A stretch of DNA of 14,867 nt from DATARH01 sp035604035 (GCA_035604035.1 DATNJF010000172.1:1-14867); one strand, 5' to 3'. Positions 7,086-13,554 are shown, counted from the stretch's first letter. Numbers and translations: made by a program. The notes: generated by a model not told the origin, from the letters alone.

Positions 7086-8359
7086 GCGACAGCAACCGCC
7101 TCTCCGCCGCCGAGGCCGTCGCTCGTCTGTCGTCGGGCGCGCTGACCGCCGAGCAGCTGACCCGCGATTATCTCGACCGCATCGAGGCGCGCGCCTCAGT
7201 CAAGGCCTGGATCCATCTTGACCCCGACTACGCGCTGGCTCAGGCGCGTGCCGCCGACCGCGCCGGCCGGCCGGGCCTGCTCGCCGGGTTGCCGATCGGC
7301 GTCAAGGACGTCATCGACACCGCCGACATGCCGACGCAGCACGGCTCGCCGATCTATCGCGGCAACCGGCCCTTCGCTGACGCCGCCTGCGTCGCGCTCA
7401 CCCGGATGGCCGGCGGTACGATCCTCGGCAAGACGGTGACGACCGAGTTCGCCAACCGCTTCCCCGGCGCGACGGTACATCCGCACAACCCGGCGCACAC
7501 GCCGGGCGGCTCATCGAGCGGCTCGGCGGCGGGGGTCGCCGATTTCCAGGTGCCGCTCGGCTTCGGCACGCAGACCGGCGGCTCGACGATCCGACCGGCA
7601 GCGTTCTGCGGTGTTGTCGGCTACAAGCCGAGCTACGGCGAATTCAGCCGCGTCGGGATCAAGCTGCAGTGCCAGAATCTCGACACGCTCGGCCTCATCT
7701 GCCGCAGTCTCGACGACATTTCCCTCATGCGCGCGGCGCTGATCGAGATGCCGCACCGCAAGGTGGATCGGAGCACCAACGGGCCGCGCATCGGCCTCTG
7801 CCGAACGCCCGGCTGGGAGCACGCCGACGCCGCGACTCAGGCGCTGATCGAGCGCACCGCGTCGCGCCTCGCCGCCGGCGGCGCGAAGGTCAGCGAAGTC
7901 GAGTTCGCCGCGCCATTCCGCAACATCGCCGACCATCACCGCCGCATCTTCAATTACGAGGCGGCGCATAACTACGCCTATGAGCACCTGGAGCACCGCG
8001 GTCAGGTCAGCGCCGTGCTGCTCGATACCGTGCTCGACCCCGGCCGCGCGCTGCCGCTCGCCGACTATATCGAGGCGCTGGAGACCGCCGAAGCGTTCCG
8101 CGCCCATCTCGATGACATTTTCAGCGACGTCGATATCCTCTTGACCCCGAGCGCGGCGGGCGAGGCGCCTGAAGGCTTGGAATCGACCGGCAACCCCGCG
8201 TTCAACTCGATCTGGACCTTGGGCTGGGTTCCGTGCGTGACCTTGCCGGCCGCGACCGGGCCCAAGGGTTTGCCGCTCGGCGTCCAGCTCGTCGGCCAAC
8301 GCTTCGCCGACGAGAAGCTGCTCGATGCCGCCGGCTGGGTCCAAGGACATCTTAACTAG
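7082..8359 (+). CDS. Amidase-signature family hydrolase, copy 2
   Basis: Second amidase of the tandem pair, 425 residues from the ATG that overlaps the previous stop (ATGA), with a G-rich Shine-Dalgarno-like stretch just before it; an upstream in-frame GTG-type extension of 15 codons lies inside copy 1 and is rejected. Seen: catalytic Lys75 in GLPIGVKDVID, cis-Ser144 in GGSSSGSAAGVADF and nucleophile Ser168 in GTQTGGSTIRPAAFCGVVG, at exactly the same residue numbers as in copy 1. The core to about residue 180 and the C-terminal LPLGVQLVGQRFADEKLLDA align closely with copy 1, while the middle (about 190-350) diverges, the region that shapes the substrate pocket in this family. Hence two related but perhaps different amide substrates, or a two-subunit enzyme. 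Followed after 11 bp by the NIPSNAP gene, so probably the same transcript. Confidence 0.92.
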   Translation: MSDSNRLSAAEAVARLSSGALTAEQLTRDYLDRIEARASVKAWIHLDPDYALAQARAADRAGRPGLLAGLPIGVKDVIDTADMPTQHGSPIYRGNRPFADAACVALTRMAGGTILGKTVTTEFANRFPGATVHPHNPAHTPGGSSSGSAAGVADFQVPLGFGTQTGGSTIRPAAFCGVVGYKPSYGEFSRVGIKLQCQNLDTLGLICRSLDDISLMRAALIEMPHRKVDRSTNGPRIGLCRTPGWEHADAATQALIERTASRLAAGGAKVSEVEFAAPFRNIADHHRRIFNYEAAHNYAYEHLEHRGQVSAVLLDTVLDPGRALPLADYIEALETAEAFRAHLDDIFSDVDILLTPSAAGEAPEGLESTGNPAFNSIWTLGWVPCVTLPAATGPKGLPLGVQLVGQRFADEKLLDAAGWVQGHLN

Positions 8360-8370
8360 AGGAGGAACCG

Positions 8371-8697
8371 ATGATCTACGAACTGCGCGTTTATCACTGC
8401 GTACCCGGGCGCCTGCCCGATCTCATCAAGCGCTTCGACACAATCACGTTGAAGCTGTGGGAAAAGCACGCGATCCATCCGGCCGGGTTCTGGACGACCT
8501 TGGTCGGCGAGTCGAACCAGGACCTCACCTACTTCCTCAAATGGGAGACGCTCGCCGAGCGCGAGGCCAAGATGGCCAAGTTCGGCGCCGATCCCGAATG
8601 GCTCGCGGCGCGCGCCAAGACCGAGGAGGCCGGCCCGATCGTCGCCTCGATCACCAACCAGTTCCTCACCCCGACTTCGTTCTCGTCGGTGAAGTGA
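8371..8697 (+). CDS. NIPSNAP-family protein, copy 1
   Basis: Small 108-residue single-domain protein of the NIPSNAP family (dimeric alpha-beta barrel fold). Seen: MIYELRVYHCVPGRLPDLIK at the start, the GFWTTLVGESNQDLTYFLKW block in the middle, and WETLAEREAKMAKF then DPEW near residue 75, all typical. A strong AGGAGG Shine-Dalgarno stands 6-8 nt before the ATG in the short gap after the amidase gene, so it should be well translated. The molecular function of bacterial NIPSNAP proteins is not established. They recur beside amidase, CoA-transferase and dioxygenase genes, so a role in the same catabolic pathway, as a ligand-binding or isomerase-like barrel, is inference. No signal peptide. Confidence 0.9.
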   Translation: MIYELRVYHCVPGRLPDLIKRFDTITLKLWEKHAIHPAGFWTTLVGESNQDLTYFLKWETLAEREAKMAKFGADPEWLAARAKTEEAGPIVASITNQFLTPTSFSSVK

Positions 8698-8722
8698 CCC
8701 GAACTCTGGAGGCAACAACACC

Positions 8723-9049
8723 ATGATCTACGAACTTCGCGTCTACCATACGCTGCCCGGCCGGCTGCCGGCGCTTTTGAAGCGTTTCGACACCATCACC
8801 CTCAAGATCTGGGAGCGGCACGGCATCAAGCAGGCTGGGTTCTGGACGACGCTGGTCGGCAGCTCGAACCAGGACCTCACCTACATGCTGCAATGGGAAT
8901 CGCTCGCCGAGCGTGAGAAGAAATGGGATGCCTTCCAGGCTGACCCGGAATGGCATGCGAAGCGCGCCGAGACCGAGAAGGACGGGCCGATCAACGCGCG
9001 GGTCGAGAATTCCTTCCTCGTGCCGACCAGCTTCTCGTCGGTGAAGTAA
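8723..9049 (+). CDS. NIPSNAP-family protein, copy 2
   Basis: Tandem paralogue of the preceding gene, also exactly 108 residues. By-eye alignment without gaps gives about 79 identical positions out of 108; both end in PTSFSSVK and share RFDTITLK, AGFWTTLVG, SNQDLTY and ADPEW. Differences cluster in residues 65-103. GGAGG lies about 10 nt upstream of the ATG. The 25-bp gap from copy 1 has no terminator. Equal length suggests the two could form a heterodimer, or homodimers of different specificity; both are inference. It is the last gene of the plus-strand catabolic block: a hairpin follows immediately. Confidence 0.9.
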   Translation: MIYELRVYHTLPGRLPALLKRFDTITLKIWERHGIKQAGFWTTLVGSSNQDLTYMLQWESLAEREKKWDAFQADPEWHAKRAETEKDGPINARVENSFLVPTSFSSVK

Positions 9050-9058
9050 CAGCAGAGC

Positions 9059-9086
9059 GCGCCGGGAGGGGGCACCCTTCCGGCGC
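9059..9086 (+). terminator. GC-rich hairpin after NIPSNAP copy 2
   Basis: Twelve-base arms, 9059-9070 and 9075-9086, pair with a single G-U wobble around the tetraloop GGCA. A second stem of 6 bp, CTGCCC (9086-9091) with GGGCAG (9099-9104), follows at once. No T-run follows, so it is not a textbook intrinsic terminator; it may be a partial terminator, an mRNA-stabilising end, or an attenuator before the gene at 9114. Confidence 0.4.
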
Positions 9087-9113
9087 TGCCCCTGAGGCGG
9101 GCAGGGGGATGCG

Positions 9114-10679
9114 GTGAACACGGGGATAATCGGCTTCGGCGTGGTCTTTGCGGCGATGCTCGCGGCGGCGCTTCCCGCGGCAGCCGATGACAGTTGGTTC
9201 GACGAAGGCCGGGCCCAGTCGGCGCTCGAGAAGATCTTCGATAAGGCCAATCATCCGGCCAAGATCCTGAGCCTCGAACTCCACCCGCTCGAGCTCGAGG
9301 TCGAGCTCCAGGACCCGGCACAAACCAAGCACATCGATGCCTGGACCGACACGATCGTGCTTGGCACCTTCCAGCGGCTCGTCTTCGGCTCGGAGTCGGT
9401 TTCCGGACCGCGCCCGGTCGATCCGACCCTGCCCAACCCGAACCTCGACGCCAATCTCTTCGAGTTCAAGCCGGCCGATGCCGCAACCGTGCCCAAGCTG
9501 GTCGCCGATGCGGTCAAGCGCGCCCAGCTCGAAGATGCCGCCACGATCGCCCGCATGGAGCTGCGCCGTCAGCTTCATCTGGTGCCCGAACCGAGCAGCG
9601 GCCCGCCCGAGTGGTCGATCGAGGTCACCAGCGGCCGTGAGCGGGCGGAAATCTACGCCGATCTGGCGGGCCACATCACCCACGCCAATCTCGACGGTAC
9701 CCGCCGCGCCCAGGCGCTCAACTACCTCAATGGCGGCAAGGAACTCGACGATGTGGTGGCGACGATCGCCGACGTTTTCCCTAAGGAGCCGACGATCAAA
9801 TCGGTGATCGTCTACAACCACTACCTCACGCTCGAGGCGCTCAACCCCGAGCATCCCGACCGTTACAGCCGCTTCACCGCCGGCCTCAACGGCGTCTACC
9901 GTGACCTGTTGCTCGACTCCGTCGTCAACATCGCTATCCCGAACCAGGAGCCGCCGGGCCGCTTCGCGATCACCGATATCGATTGGTCGCTGCTGCCGAA
10001 GCTGGAGCAGGCGGCGCGCGACCGCATGCAGCTGCCCGGGGGCAAGGTTGGCCTCGTCAAGCTCACCAAGCCGGCCGGCGTCAACGGGCCGGTGATCGAG
10101 TGGGAGATCAACATCCAGGACGCCGGCGACAGCGCGGTTGAGGGGTACGTCACGTTCGATGGCAAGGGAAACATCCTTCGCACCCATTACCCGCCGGGCA
10201 GGGGTCCGAAGCTCGATTTCCTCGATGCCGCGAGCTATGCGCCGGCCTTTGACGGGATGACCAGCGGGCTGGGTCAGCACGCCCAGATGGTCGAGCTCGT
10301 CTTCTGGCCCGACAAGGTCATGATCACCACCAAAGACCCGCAAAAGCCCGACGACCTCGTCGTCTTCGAATATCACGGCGAAAGCCTCAGCCGCAGCATC
10401 ATGCTGCCGCTCAACTGGCCAACCTTCGGACCCGACTGGTTCTTCGACCTGTCGCAGGCGCAGCCGATAGCCGCGCGTTGGAGCCTACTGCAGCAGGACA
10501 CGCTCGCCCGCCTCGGCCTCACCGGCGGCAAGATCGAGCGCATCACCATCTCGAAGCAGAAGCTCTTCATGCCGCGCAACGACCGCGTGCTGATCGAGAT
10601 ACGGGCCGAGGAGGGAAGGCGGGACGGGCGCGTCGTCTACGATCTCAATGGCAAAATCGTCGATATCGTCACGCCGTGA
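9114..10679 (+). CDS. Secreted/periplasmic protein of unknown function with three internal repeats
   Basis: I do not recognise a named family. Seen in 521 residues: a Sec signal peptide, hydrophobic about 4-22, with probable cleavage after LPAAA (about 24). The rest is three divergent copies of one unit starting near residues 35, 209 and 377. Each copy runs: an amphipathic helix, a strand pair ending in a DP/NP motif (LELEVELQDP, YLTLEALNP, KVMITTKDP), a helical middle, then a PepSY-like hairpin (EWSIEV...YADLAGHI; EWEINI...VTFDGKGNI; VLIEIR...VYDLNGKI). No Cys, so not a lipoprotein. The start is GTG at 9114, with a GGGGG run 5 nt upstream; an ATG at 9109 is out of frame. It ends 12 bp from the convergent EthD gene. 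Whether it belongs functionally to the catabolic block is unknown. Confidence 0.85.
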   Translation: MNTGIIGFGVVFAAMLAAALPAAADDSWFDEGRAQSALEKIFDKANHPAKILSLELHPLELEVELQDPAQTKHIDAWTDTIVLGTFQRLVFGSESVSGPRPVDPTLPNPNLDANLFEFKPADAATVPKLVADAVKRAQLEDAATIARMELRRQLHLVPEPSSGPPEWSIEVTSGRERAEIYADLAGHITHANLDGTRRAQALNYLNGGKELDDVVATIADVFPKEPTIKSVIVYNHYLTLEALNPEHPDRYSRFTAGLNGVYRDLLLDSVVNIAIPNQEPPGRFAITDIDWSLLPKLEQAARDRMQLPGGKVGLVKLTKPAGVNGPVIEWEINIQDAGDSAVEGYVTFDGKGNILRTHYPPGRGPKLDFLDAASYAPAFDGMTSGLGQHAQMVELVFWPDKVMITTKDPQKPDDLVVFEYHGESLSRSIMLPLNWPTFGPDWFFDLSQAQPIAARWSLLQQDTLARLGLTGGKIERITISKQKLFMPRNDRVLIEIRAEEGRRDGRVVYDLNGKIVDIVTP

Positions 10680-10685
10680 GGAAAC

Positions 10686-10704
10686 CGGCGGTCAGTACCC
10701 GCCG
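10686..10704. terminator. Small hairpin at convergent gene junction
   Basis: CGGCGG (10686-10691) and CCGCCG (10699-10704) form a 6-bp all-GC stem around a 7-nt loop. It fills the 12-bp gap between the convergent ends of the repeat protein and EthD genes and includes the EthD stop codon. No T-run on either side, so termination is only a possibility. Confidence 0.25.
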
Positions 10705-11030
10705 ATGATGAACTTCTCATCGATCGTGAAGGTCTTGATCCGGCCGATAAAGAGCGCGCCGTCGTCGTGCAGGCGCTTTGCCTCGGGCGATGCGTTGGCG
10801 CGGGCCATCACCTCGCGGTCGTCGAACCAGGTCTCGGCGATGCCGTCGACCTCGACCGCGGTCTCGGGAATGTCCGGCCGGGTGCGCGTCTCCTCGATGT
10901 GGTTCTGCACATAGCGGCGCATCCCCGGCACCGCGTGCGCCAATGGCGCGTGGATCTCGATCCAGTGTTTGACGAATTGCTCGTGGGTCAACTCGGGCCG
11001 GCGGGTGAGGAGCGAGATGCTTTTGATCAT
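10692..11030 (-). CDS. EthD-domain protein
   Basis: Small 112-residue cytoplasmic protein with the EthD/dimeric alpha-beta barrel pattern: MIKSISLLTRRPELTHEQFVKHW at the start, the IHAPLAHAVPGMRRYVQNHI block, and IAETWFDD then ARANASPEAK in the second half. In known clusters EthD proteins accompany oxygenases or aromatic/ether degradation, and related folds include chloromuconolactone dechlorinase-like and lactonase-like enzymes, but EthD catalysis is generally unproven. AGAGG lies 4 nt before the ATG, in an 11-bp gap after the TetR stop, so it is probably co-transcribed with the regulator. Location downstream of pcaHG suggests a role in the same aromatic pathway, which is inference. Confidence 0.87.
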   Translation of the reverse strand: MIKSISLLTRRPELTHEQFVKHWIEIHAPLAHAVPGMRRYVQNHIEETRTRPDIPETAVEVDGIAETWFDDREVMARANASPEAKRLHDDGALFIGRIKTFTIDEKFIIGGY

Positions 11031-11041
11031 GAAACCTCTGC

Positions 11042-11701
11042 CTATCTTGCCCGGCAGCCATCGAGGAACAGCGCGACCGCGTCGCGTGCCCAGGCCGACA
11101 GCTCGACGGCGGTGAGCGGCGTGGCGAGGCCGAGCGCGCGCCGCTGCGGCCCGGTCACGACCATGAGGATGAACTCCTCGGCCGCGAAGCGCGGGTCGAT
11201 CGCGCGCAGTTCGCCGCTTTTGATGCGGGGTTCGAGTTGCTTGGCGATGCGCTCGATGCCGCTCGCCGACCCGATCTCGTGCATCATGCGGGCGAGCTCC
11301 GGAAACTGCTGCGCCTCGGCGATGACAATGCGGTGCAGCGCCAGCGCTTCCGGGGTCAGCGCGATCTTCAGCAGGTGCTCGGCGGTGAGCCGCAAGCCGT
11401 CCGCGAGGCTCGGCGCTTCGACCAGCCCCGCGTCCAATGGTAGCCAGCGTTCGATCAGCCGGCGGACAACAGCCTCGAACAGCCGCTCCTTGCCGGGGAA
11501 GCGGTGATAGAAGGTGCGCTTGGAGATGCCAGCGCGCTTGGCCACCGCCTCGATGCTAGTCGTGCCAAAACCGTGGCCGAGAAACAGCGATTCGGCGACG
11601 TCGAGGATGCGCACCGCGAGCTGGGCCGATTGCTGCCGCGACGGTCGTCCACCGCGTCCGCGCGTCGCAGGTCGAGTAATCTCGTCGACAGACCCTGACA
11701 C
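11042..11701 (-). CDS. TetR/AcrR-family transcriptional regulator
   Basis: DNA-binding regulator, 219 residues, typical length. Seen: a basic N-terminal arm TRGRGGRPSRQQ, then a TetR domain at about 28-75 with the helix-turn-helix TTSIEAVAKRAGISKRTFYHRF (positions about 47-68) and the following PGKERLFEAV. The C-terminal two thirds are helical ligand-binding and dimerisation sequence that is not conserved enough to name a ligand. Start is GTG 11701, with GAGG 6 nt upstream; no better in-frame start exists. Its own promoter region carries a 17-bp palindromic element that reappears upstream of the small gene at 13297, suggesting autoregulation plus control of that intergenic region. It is transcribed in the same direction as pcaHG, 115 bp downstream, and 11 bp before the EthD gene. 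Confidence 0.92.
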   Translation of the reverse strand: MSGSVDEITRPATRGRGGRPSRQQSAQLAVRILDVAESLFLGHGFGTTSIEAVAKRAGISKRTFYHRFPGKERLFEAVVRRLIERWLPLDAGLVEAPSLADGLRLTAEHLLKIALTPEALALHRIVIAEAQQFPELARMMHEIGSASGIERIAKQLEPRIKSGELRAIDPRFAAEEFILMVVTGPQRRALGLATPLTAVELSAWARDAVALFLDGCRAR

Positions 11702-11729
11702 CGATCGCCTCGTTGCCGTGAAGCGTGGA

Positions 11730-11757
11730 ATCTTAACCGATACCCTGGCAAACGCAA
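11730..11757 (-). promoter_or_regulatory. Candidate promoter of the TetR-EthD genes
   Basis: On the minus strand TTGCGT (11757-11752) and TAAGAT (11735-11730) are separated by 16 bp and lie about 30 bp before the GTG start. Match to the sigma-70 consensus is modest (3/6 and 4/6). The -35 part lies inside the palindromic element at 11751-11767, the usual layout for a self-repressed gene. Confidence 0.35.
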
Positions 11758-11767
11758 CCGTCGCGTT
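11751..11767. promoter_or_regulatory. Candidate TetR operator, site 2
   Basis: AACGC and GCGTT are perfect 5-bp arms of a 17-bp element. It matches the 17-bp core of the palindrome at 13228-13244 at 13 of 17 positions with identical arm spacing. It overlaps the candidate -35 box of the TetR gene. Confidence 0.45.
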
Positions 11768-11816
11768 CTTTTTCTCGGCGCCGCATAAAGCGCAGGGATC
11801 GTCGGCGCGCCGTGTC

Positions 11817-12392
11817 TCAGATGTCGAGAAACGCCGTCTCGCCGTTGCCCTGCAGGACGATGTCGAAGCGGTAGACGCCGTCCGCGCCGCGGCGCGCGAT
11901 CAAGCTGCGCCGTGCGGTTTCGTCCTCGATCGCGGTCAGCAGCGGGTCGGCGGCGTTCGCCGCCTCGTCGGCGAAGTAGATGCGCGTGTAGAGCTGCCGC
12001 AGCAGCCCGCGGGCGAAGAAGGCGACATTGATATGCGGCGCTTGAAGCGCATTGCCGCGGCCGGGCACCGGCCCGGGCTTGATCGTCTTGATGTGGAACC
12101 GACCCTGCGCGTCGGTCGCGACCCGGCCGAAGCCGAGAAAATTGGGATCGAGTTTCTTGTCGGTCTGCTCGTCGGCGACGTGGTCGTAGCGCCCCGCCGC
12201 GTTGGCCTGCCACAATTCGAGGAACGCGTCCGGCACCGGCGCACCGTCGCCATCGAGCACGCGACCTTCGATGACGATCCGCTCGCCCGCGGGGTTGTTG
12301 CGGGTCAAGTCGTTCCATTCCGGCCGGTCGAGACCCAGCGCGAAAAACGGCCCGACGGTCTGCCCCGGCGTCGGGATCAGCTTTGCCGCCAT
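11817..12392 (-). CDS. pcaG: Protocatechuate 3,4-dioxygenase alpha subunit
   Basis: Non-catalytic-iron partner of PcaH in the Fe(III) intradiol dioxygenase that opens protocatechuate to beta-carboxy-cis,cis-muconate in the beta-ketoadipate pathway. Seen in 191 residues: the alpha-chain start IPTPGQTVGPFFALGL, then GRVLDGDGAPVPDAFLELWQ and ANAAGRYDH, DPNFLGFGRVATDAQGRF, IKTIKPGPVPG, APHINVAFFARGLLRQLYTRIYF, and the end YRFDIVLQGNGETAFLDI. Where PcaH has the HLH iron motif this chain has HIN, as expected for the alpha subunit. Length agrees with known PcaG (about 200). The ATG shares one base with the pcaH stop (TGATG), so translation is coupled. An in-frame upward extension to 12812 is a shadow of pcaH. 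Confidence 0.94.
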   Translation of the reverse strand: MAAKLIPTPGQTVGPFFALGLDRPEWNDLTRNNPAGERIVIEGRVLDGDGAPVPDAFLELWQANAAGRYDHVADEQTDKKLDPNFLGFGRVATDAQGRFHIKTIKPGPVPGRGNALQAPHINVAFFARGLLRQLYTRIYFADEAANAADPLLTAIEDETARRSLIARRGADGVYRFDIVLQGNGETAFLDI

Positions 12393-13102
12393 CACGCCGC
12401 CTCGAACGGGGTCGCTTCGTGACCGCGCAGCACCATGTCGAACGAATAGCCGAGCGCCCATTCGGCTTCGCTCAGATTGGGGTCGTAATCGCAGATCAGC
12501 CGCTCGCGAGCGGCGACGTCGGCGGTACTCTGGTAGATCGGGTCGTATTGCAACAGCGGGTCGCCCGGGAAATACATCTGCGTCACCAGCCGGGTGACGA
12601 ACCCACCGCCGAACACGCCGAAATGCAGATGCGCCGGGCGCCATGCGTTGGGGCTGTTCCGCCACGGATAGGCGCCCGGTTTGATCGTGACGAAGCGGTA
12701 GCGCCCTTCGCCGTCGGTGATGGCCTGGCCGGCGCCGGTGAAATTGGGGTCGAGCGGCGCATCGTGCTGGTCGACGGGGTGATGATAGCGGCCGGCAGCG
12801 TTGCACTGCCACAGCTCGACTAGCGTGTTGGGGATCGGGCTTCCGTCCTCGTCGAGAATACGACCGGTGACGATGATCCGCTCGCCGAGCGGCTCACCTT
12901 TGTGCTGCTTGGTCAGGTCGGTTGCCGCGGGTCCGGCCCAACCGCTCGAAAAGCTCGGCCCGGTGATTTCGGACAGCGTATGCTCGAAATGGACGAGCGG
13001 CCGTGTCGGCGCGCGTTTCACCGTGCTGGCATAGTCGGGGTAGAGGTAGGGGGGCTGCCCGCCTTCGCGGTGGCGGGCATAGGCGGCCGGCGTCTGGGCC
13101 AT
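12392..13102 (-). CDS. pcaH: Protocatechuate 3,4-dioxygenase beta subunit
   Basis: Catalytic subunit of the intradiol ring-cleaving dioxygenase, cytoplasmic. Seen in 236 residues: all four Fe(III) ligands, Tyr106 (AAGRYHH), Tyr145 (KPGAYPW), His158 and His160 (PAHLHFGVFG), plus the conserved Arg155. Each is two lower than the Pseudomonas putida number (108, 147, 160, 162, 157). The N-terminal block YPDYASTVKRAPTRPLV and the GPSF motif are typical of PcaH. ATG 13102 has AGGA 6 nt upstream (in GAGGAAT). It is the first gene of the minus-strand block, followed by pcaG with a one-base overlap. No pcaB, C, D or PcaQ-type LysR gene is in the window; other intradiol substrates are possible but less likely given the ligand and flanking motifs. 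Confidence 0.95.
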   Translation of the reverse strand: MAQTPAAYARHREGGQPPYLYPDYASTVKRAPTRPLVHFEHTLSEITGPSFSSGWAGPAATDLTKQHKGEPLGERIIVTGRILDEDGSPIPNTLVELWQCNAAGRYHHPVDQHDAPLDPNFTGAGQAITDGEGRYRFVTIKPGAYPWRNSPNAWRPAHLHFGVFGGGFVTRLVTQMYFPGDPLLQYDPIYQSTADVAARERLICDYDPNLSEAEWALGYSFDMVLRGHEATPFEAA

Positions 13103-13224
13103 GCGGATTCCTCATTTTCGCTGCTTGCCAGAGCCTGATCCGCTTCGCCACTGCCGGTCAAGACCCGGCACCTTGGCCTCGCGCGGTTCGCGAACAGGCC
13201 GAAAATTTTTTGCCAATGGCTATT

Positions 13225-13247
13225 GTAAACGCTACGGTATCGTTTAC
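13225..13247. promoter_or_regulatory. Candidate TetR operator, site 1 (23-bp near-perfect palindrome)
   Basis: Eleven-base arms around a central G at 13236 pair at 10 of 11 positions; the outer arms are GTAAACG (13225-13231) and CGTTTAC (13241-13247). The only mismatch is 13232/13240. The pattern is typical of TetR-family operators. It lies 49 bp before the small gene at 13297, just upstream of a possible -10 (TATTAT, 13249-13254), and 122 bp upstream of pcaH. A minus-strand TACAAT (13227-13222) overlaps its edge and could be the pcaH -10. No good -35 box was found for either. Confidence 0.6.
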
Positions 13248-13296
13248 TTATTATCGCGACCGTACATGGTCAGGCATTAGAGGATGGGAGGGTACA

Positions 13297-13536
13297 ATGC
13301 CCCTCACGCAAAATCGCTGGTACCGTCGCCTTGGGTTCGGTGCGATCGCCGCGGTGAGCCTGGGCGCTGCTGCGATGATGACCAGCCCGGCGCAGGCTCA
13401 AGATTACGGGTACCGGCCCCCGGTGGTTGCCATGCACTACCCCTATTACGCCCCGAGGATTTTTTTCGGGTTTGGTGGCGGGTATCACCAGGATCGCTGG
13501 GATCACGGAAATCGCTGGGATCATCACTGGCGCTGA
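13297..13536 (+). CDS. Small exported Tyr/His/Trp/Gly-rich protein
   Basis: Unrecognised 79-residue protein. Seen: a Sec signal peptide (basic NRWYRR at 6-11, hydrophobic 13-28) with probable cleavage after PAQA (34), leaving about 45 residues. The mature part has 6 Tyr, 5 His, 3 Trp and a GFGGGY stretch, and ends in two imperfect copies of RWDHGN/RWDHHW. ATG 13297 has GGGAGGG about 5 nt upstream; the frame is open back to 13003 but without an initiation signal there. A palindromic operator-like site lies just upstream and a strong terminator 18 bp downstream, so it is a single-gene transcription unit. Metal binding by His/Asp/Tyr or surface interaction is possible; no function is shown. Confidence 0.8.
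   Translation: MPLTQNRWYRRLGFGAIAAVSLGAAAMMTSPAQAQDYGYRPPVVAMHYPYYAPRIFFGFGGGYHQDRWDHGNRWDHHWR
13493..13523 (+). repeat. Short tandem coding repeat
   Basis: The 13-base string ATCGCTGGGATCA occurs at 13493-13505 and again at 13511-13523, an 18-bp period. It encodes the repeated RWDH hexapeptide at the end of the small exported protein, suggesting recent expansion. Confidence 0.6.
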
Positions 13537-13554
13537 CGCCGCCTAGGCGGTTAC

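Noticed and set aside
8991..10376. 461-codon open frame on the minus strand
   Set aside because: Antisense to the clear signal-peptide repeat protein and NIPSNAP copy 2; composition is Arg/Gly/Asp-rich as expected for a GC-rich shadow frame, with no family motif.
11803..11812. Perfect 10-bp palindrome CGGCGCGCCG just after the pcaG stop
   Set aside because: No T-run follows and such GC palindromes are common in this composition; not enough for a terminator call.
12393..12812. In-frame upstream extension of pcaG
   Set aside because: Lies over pcaH in another frame; the PcaG family start is at 12392.
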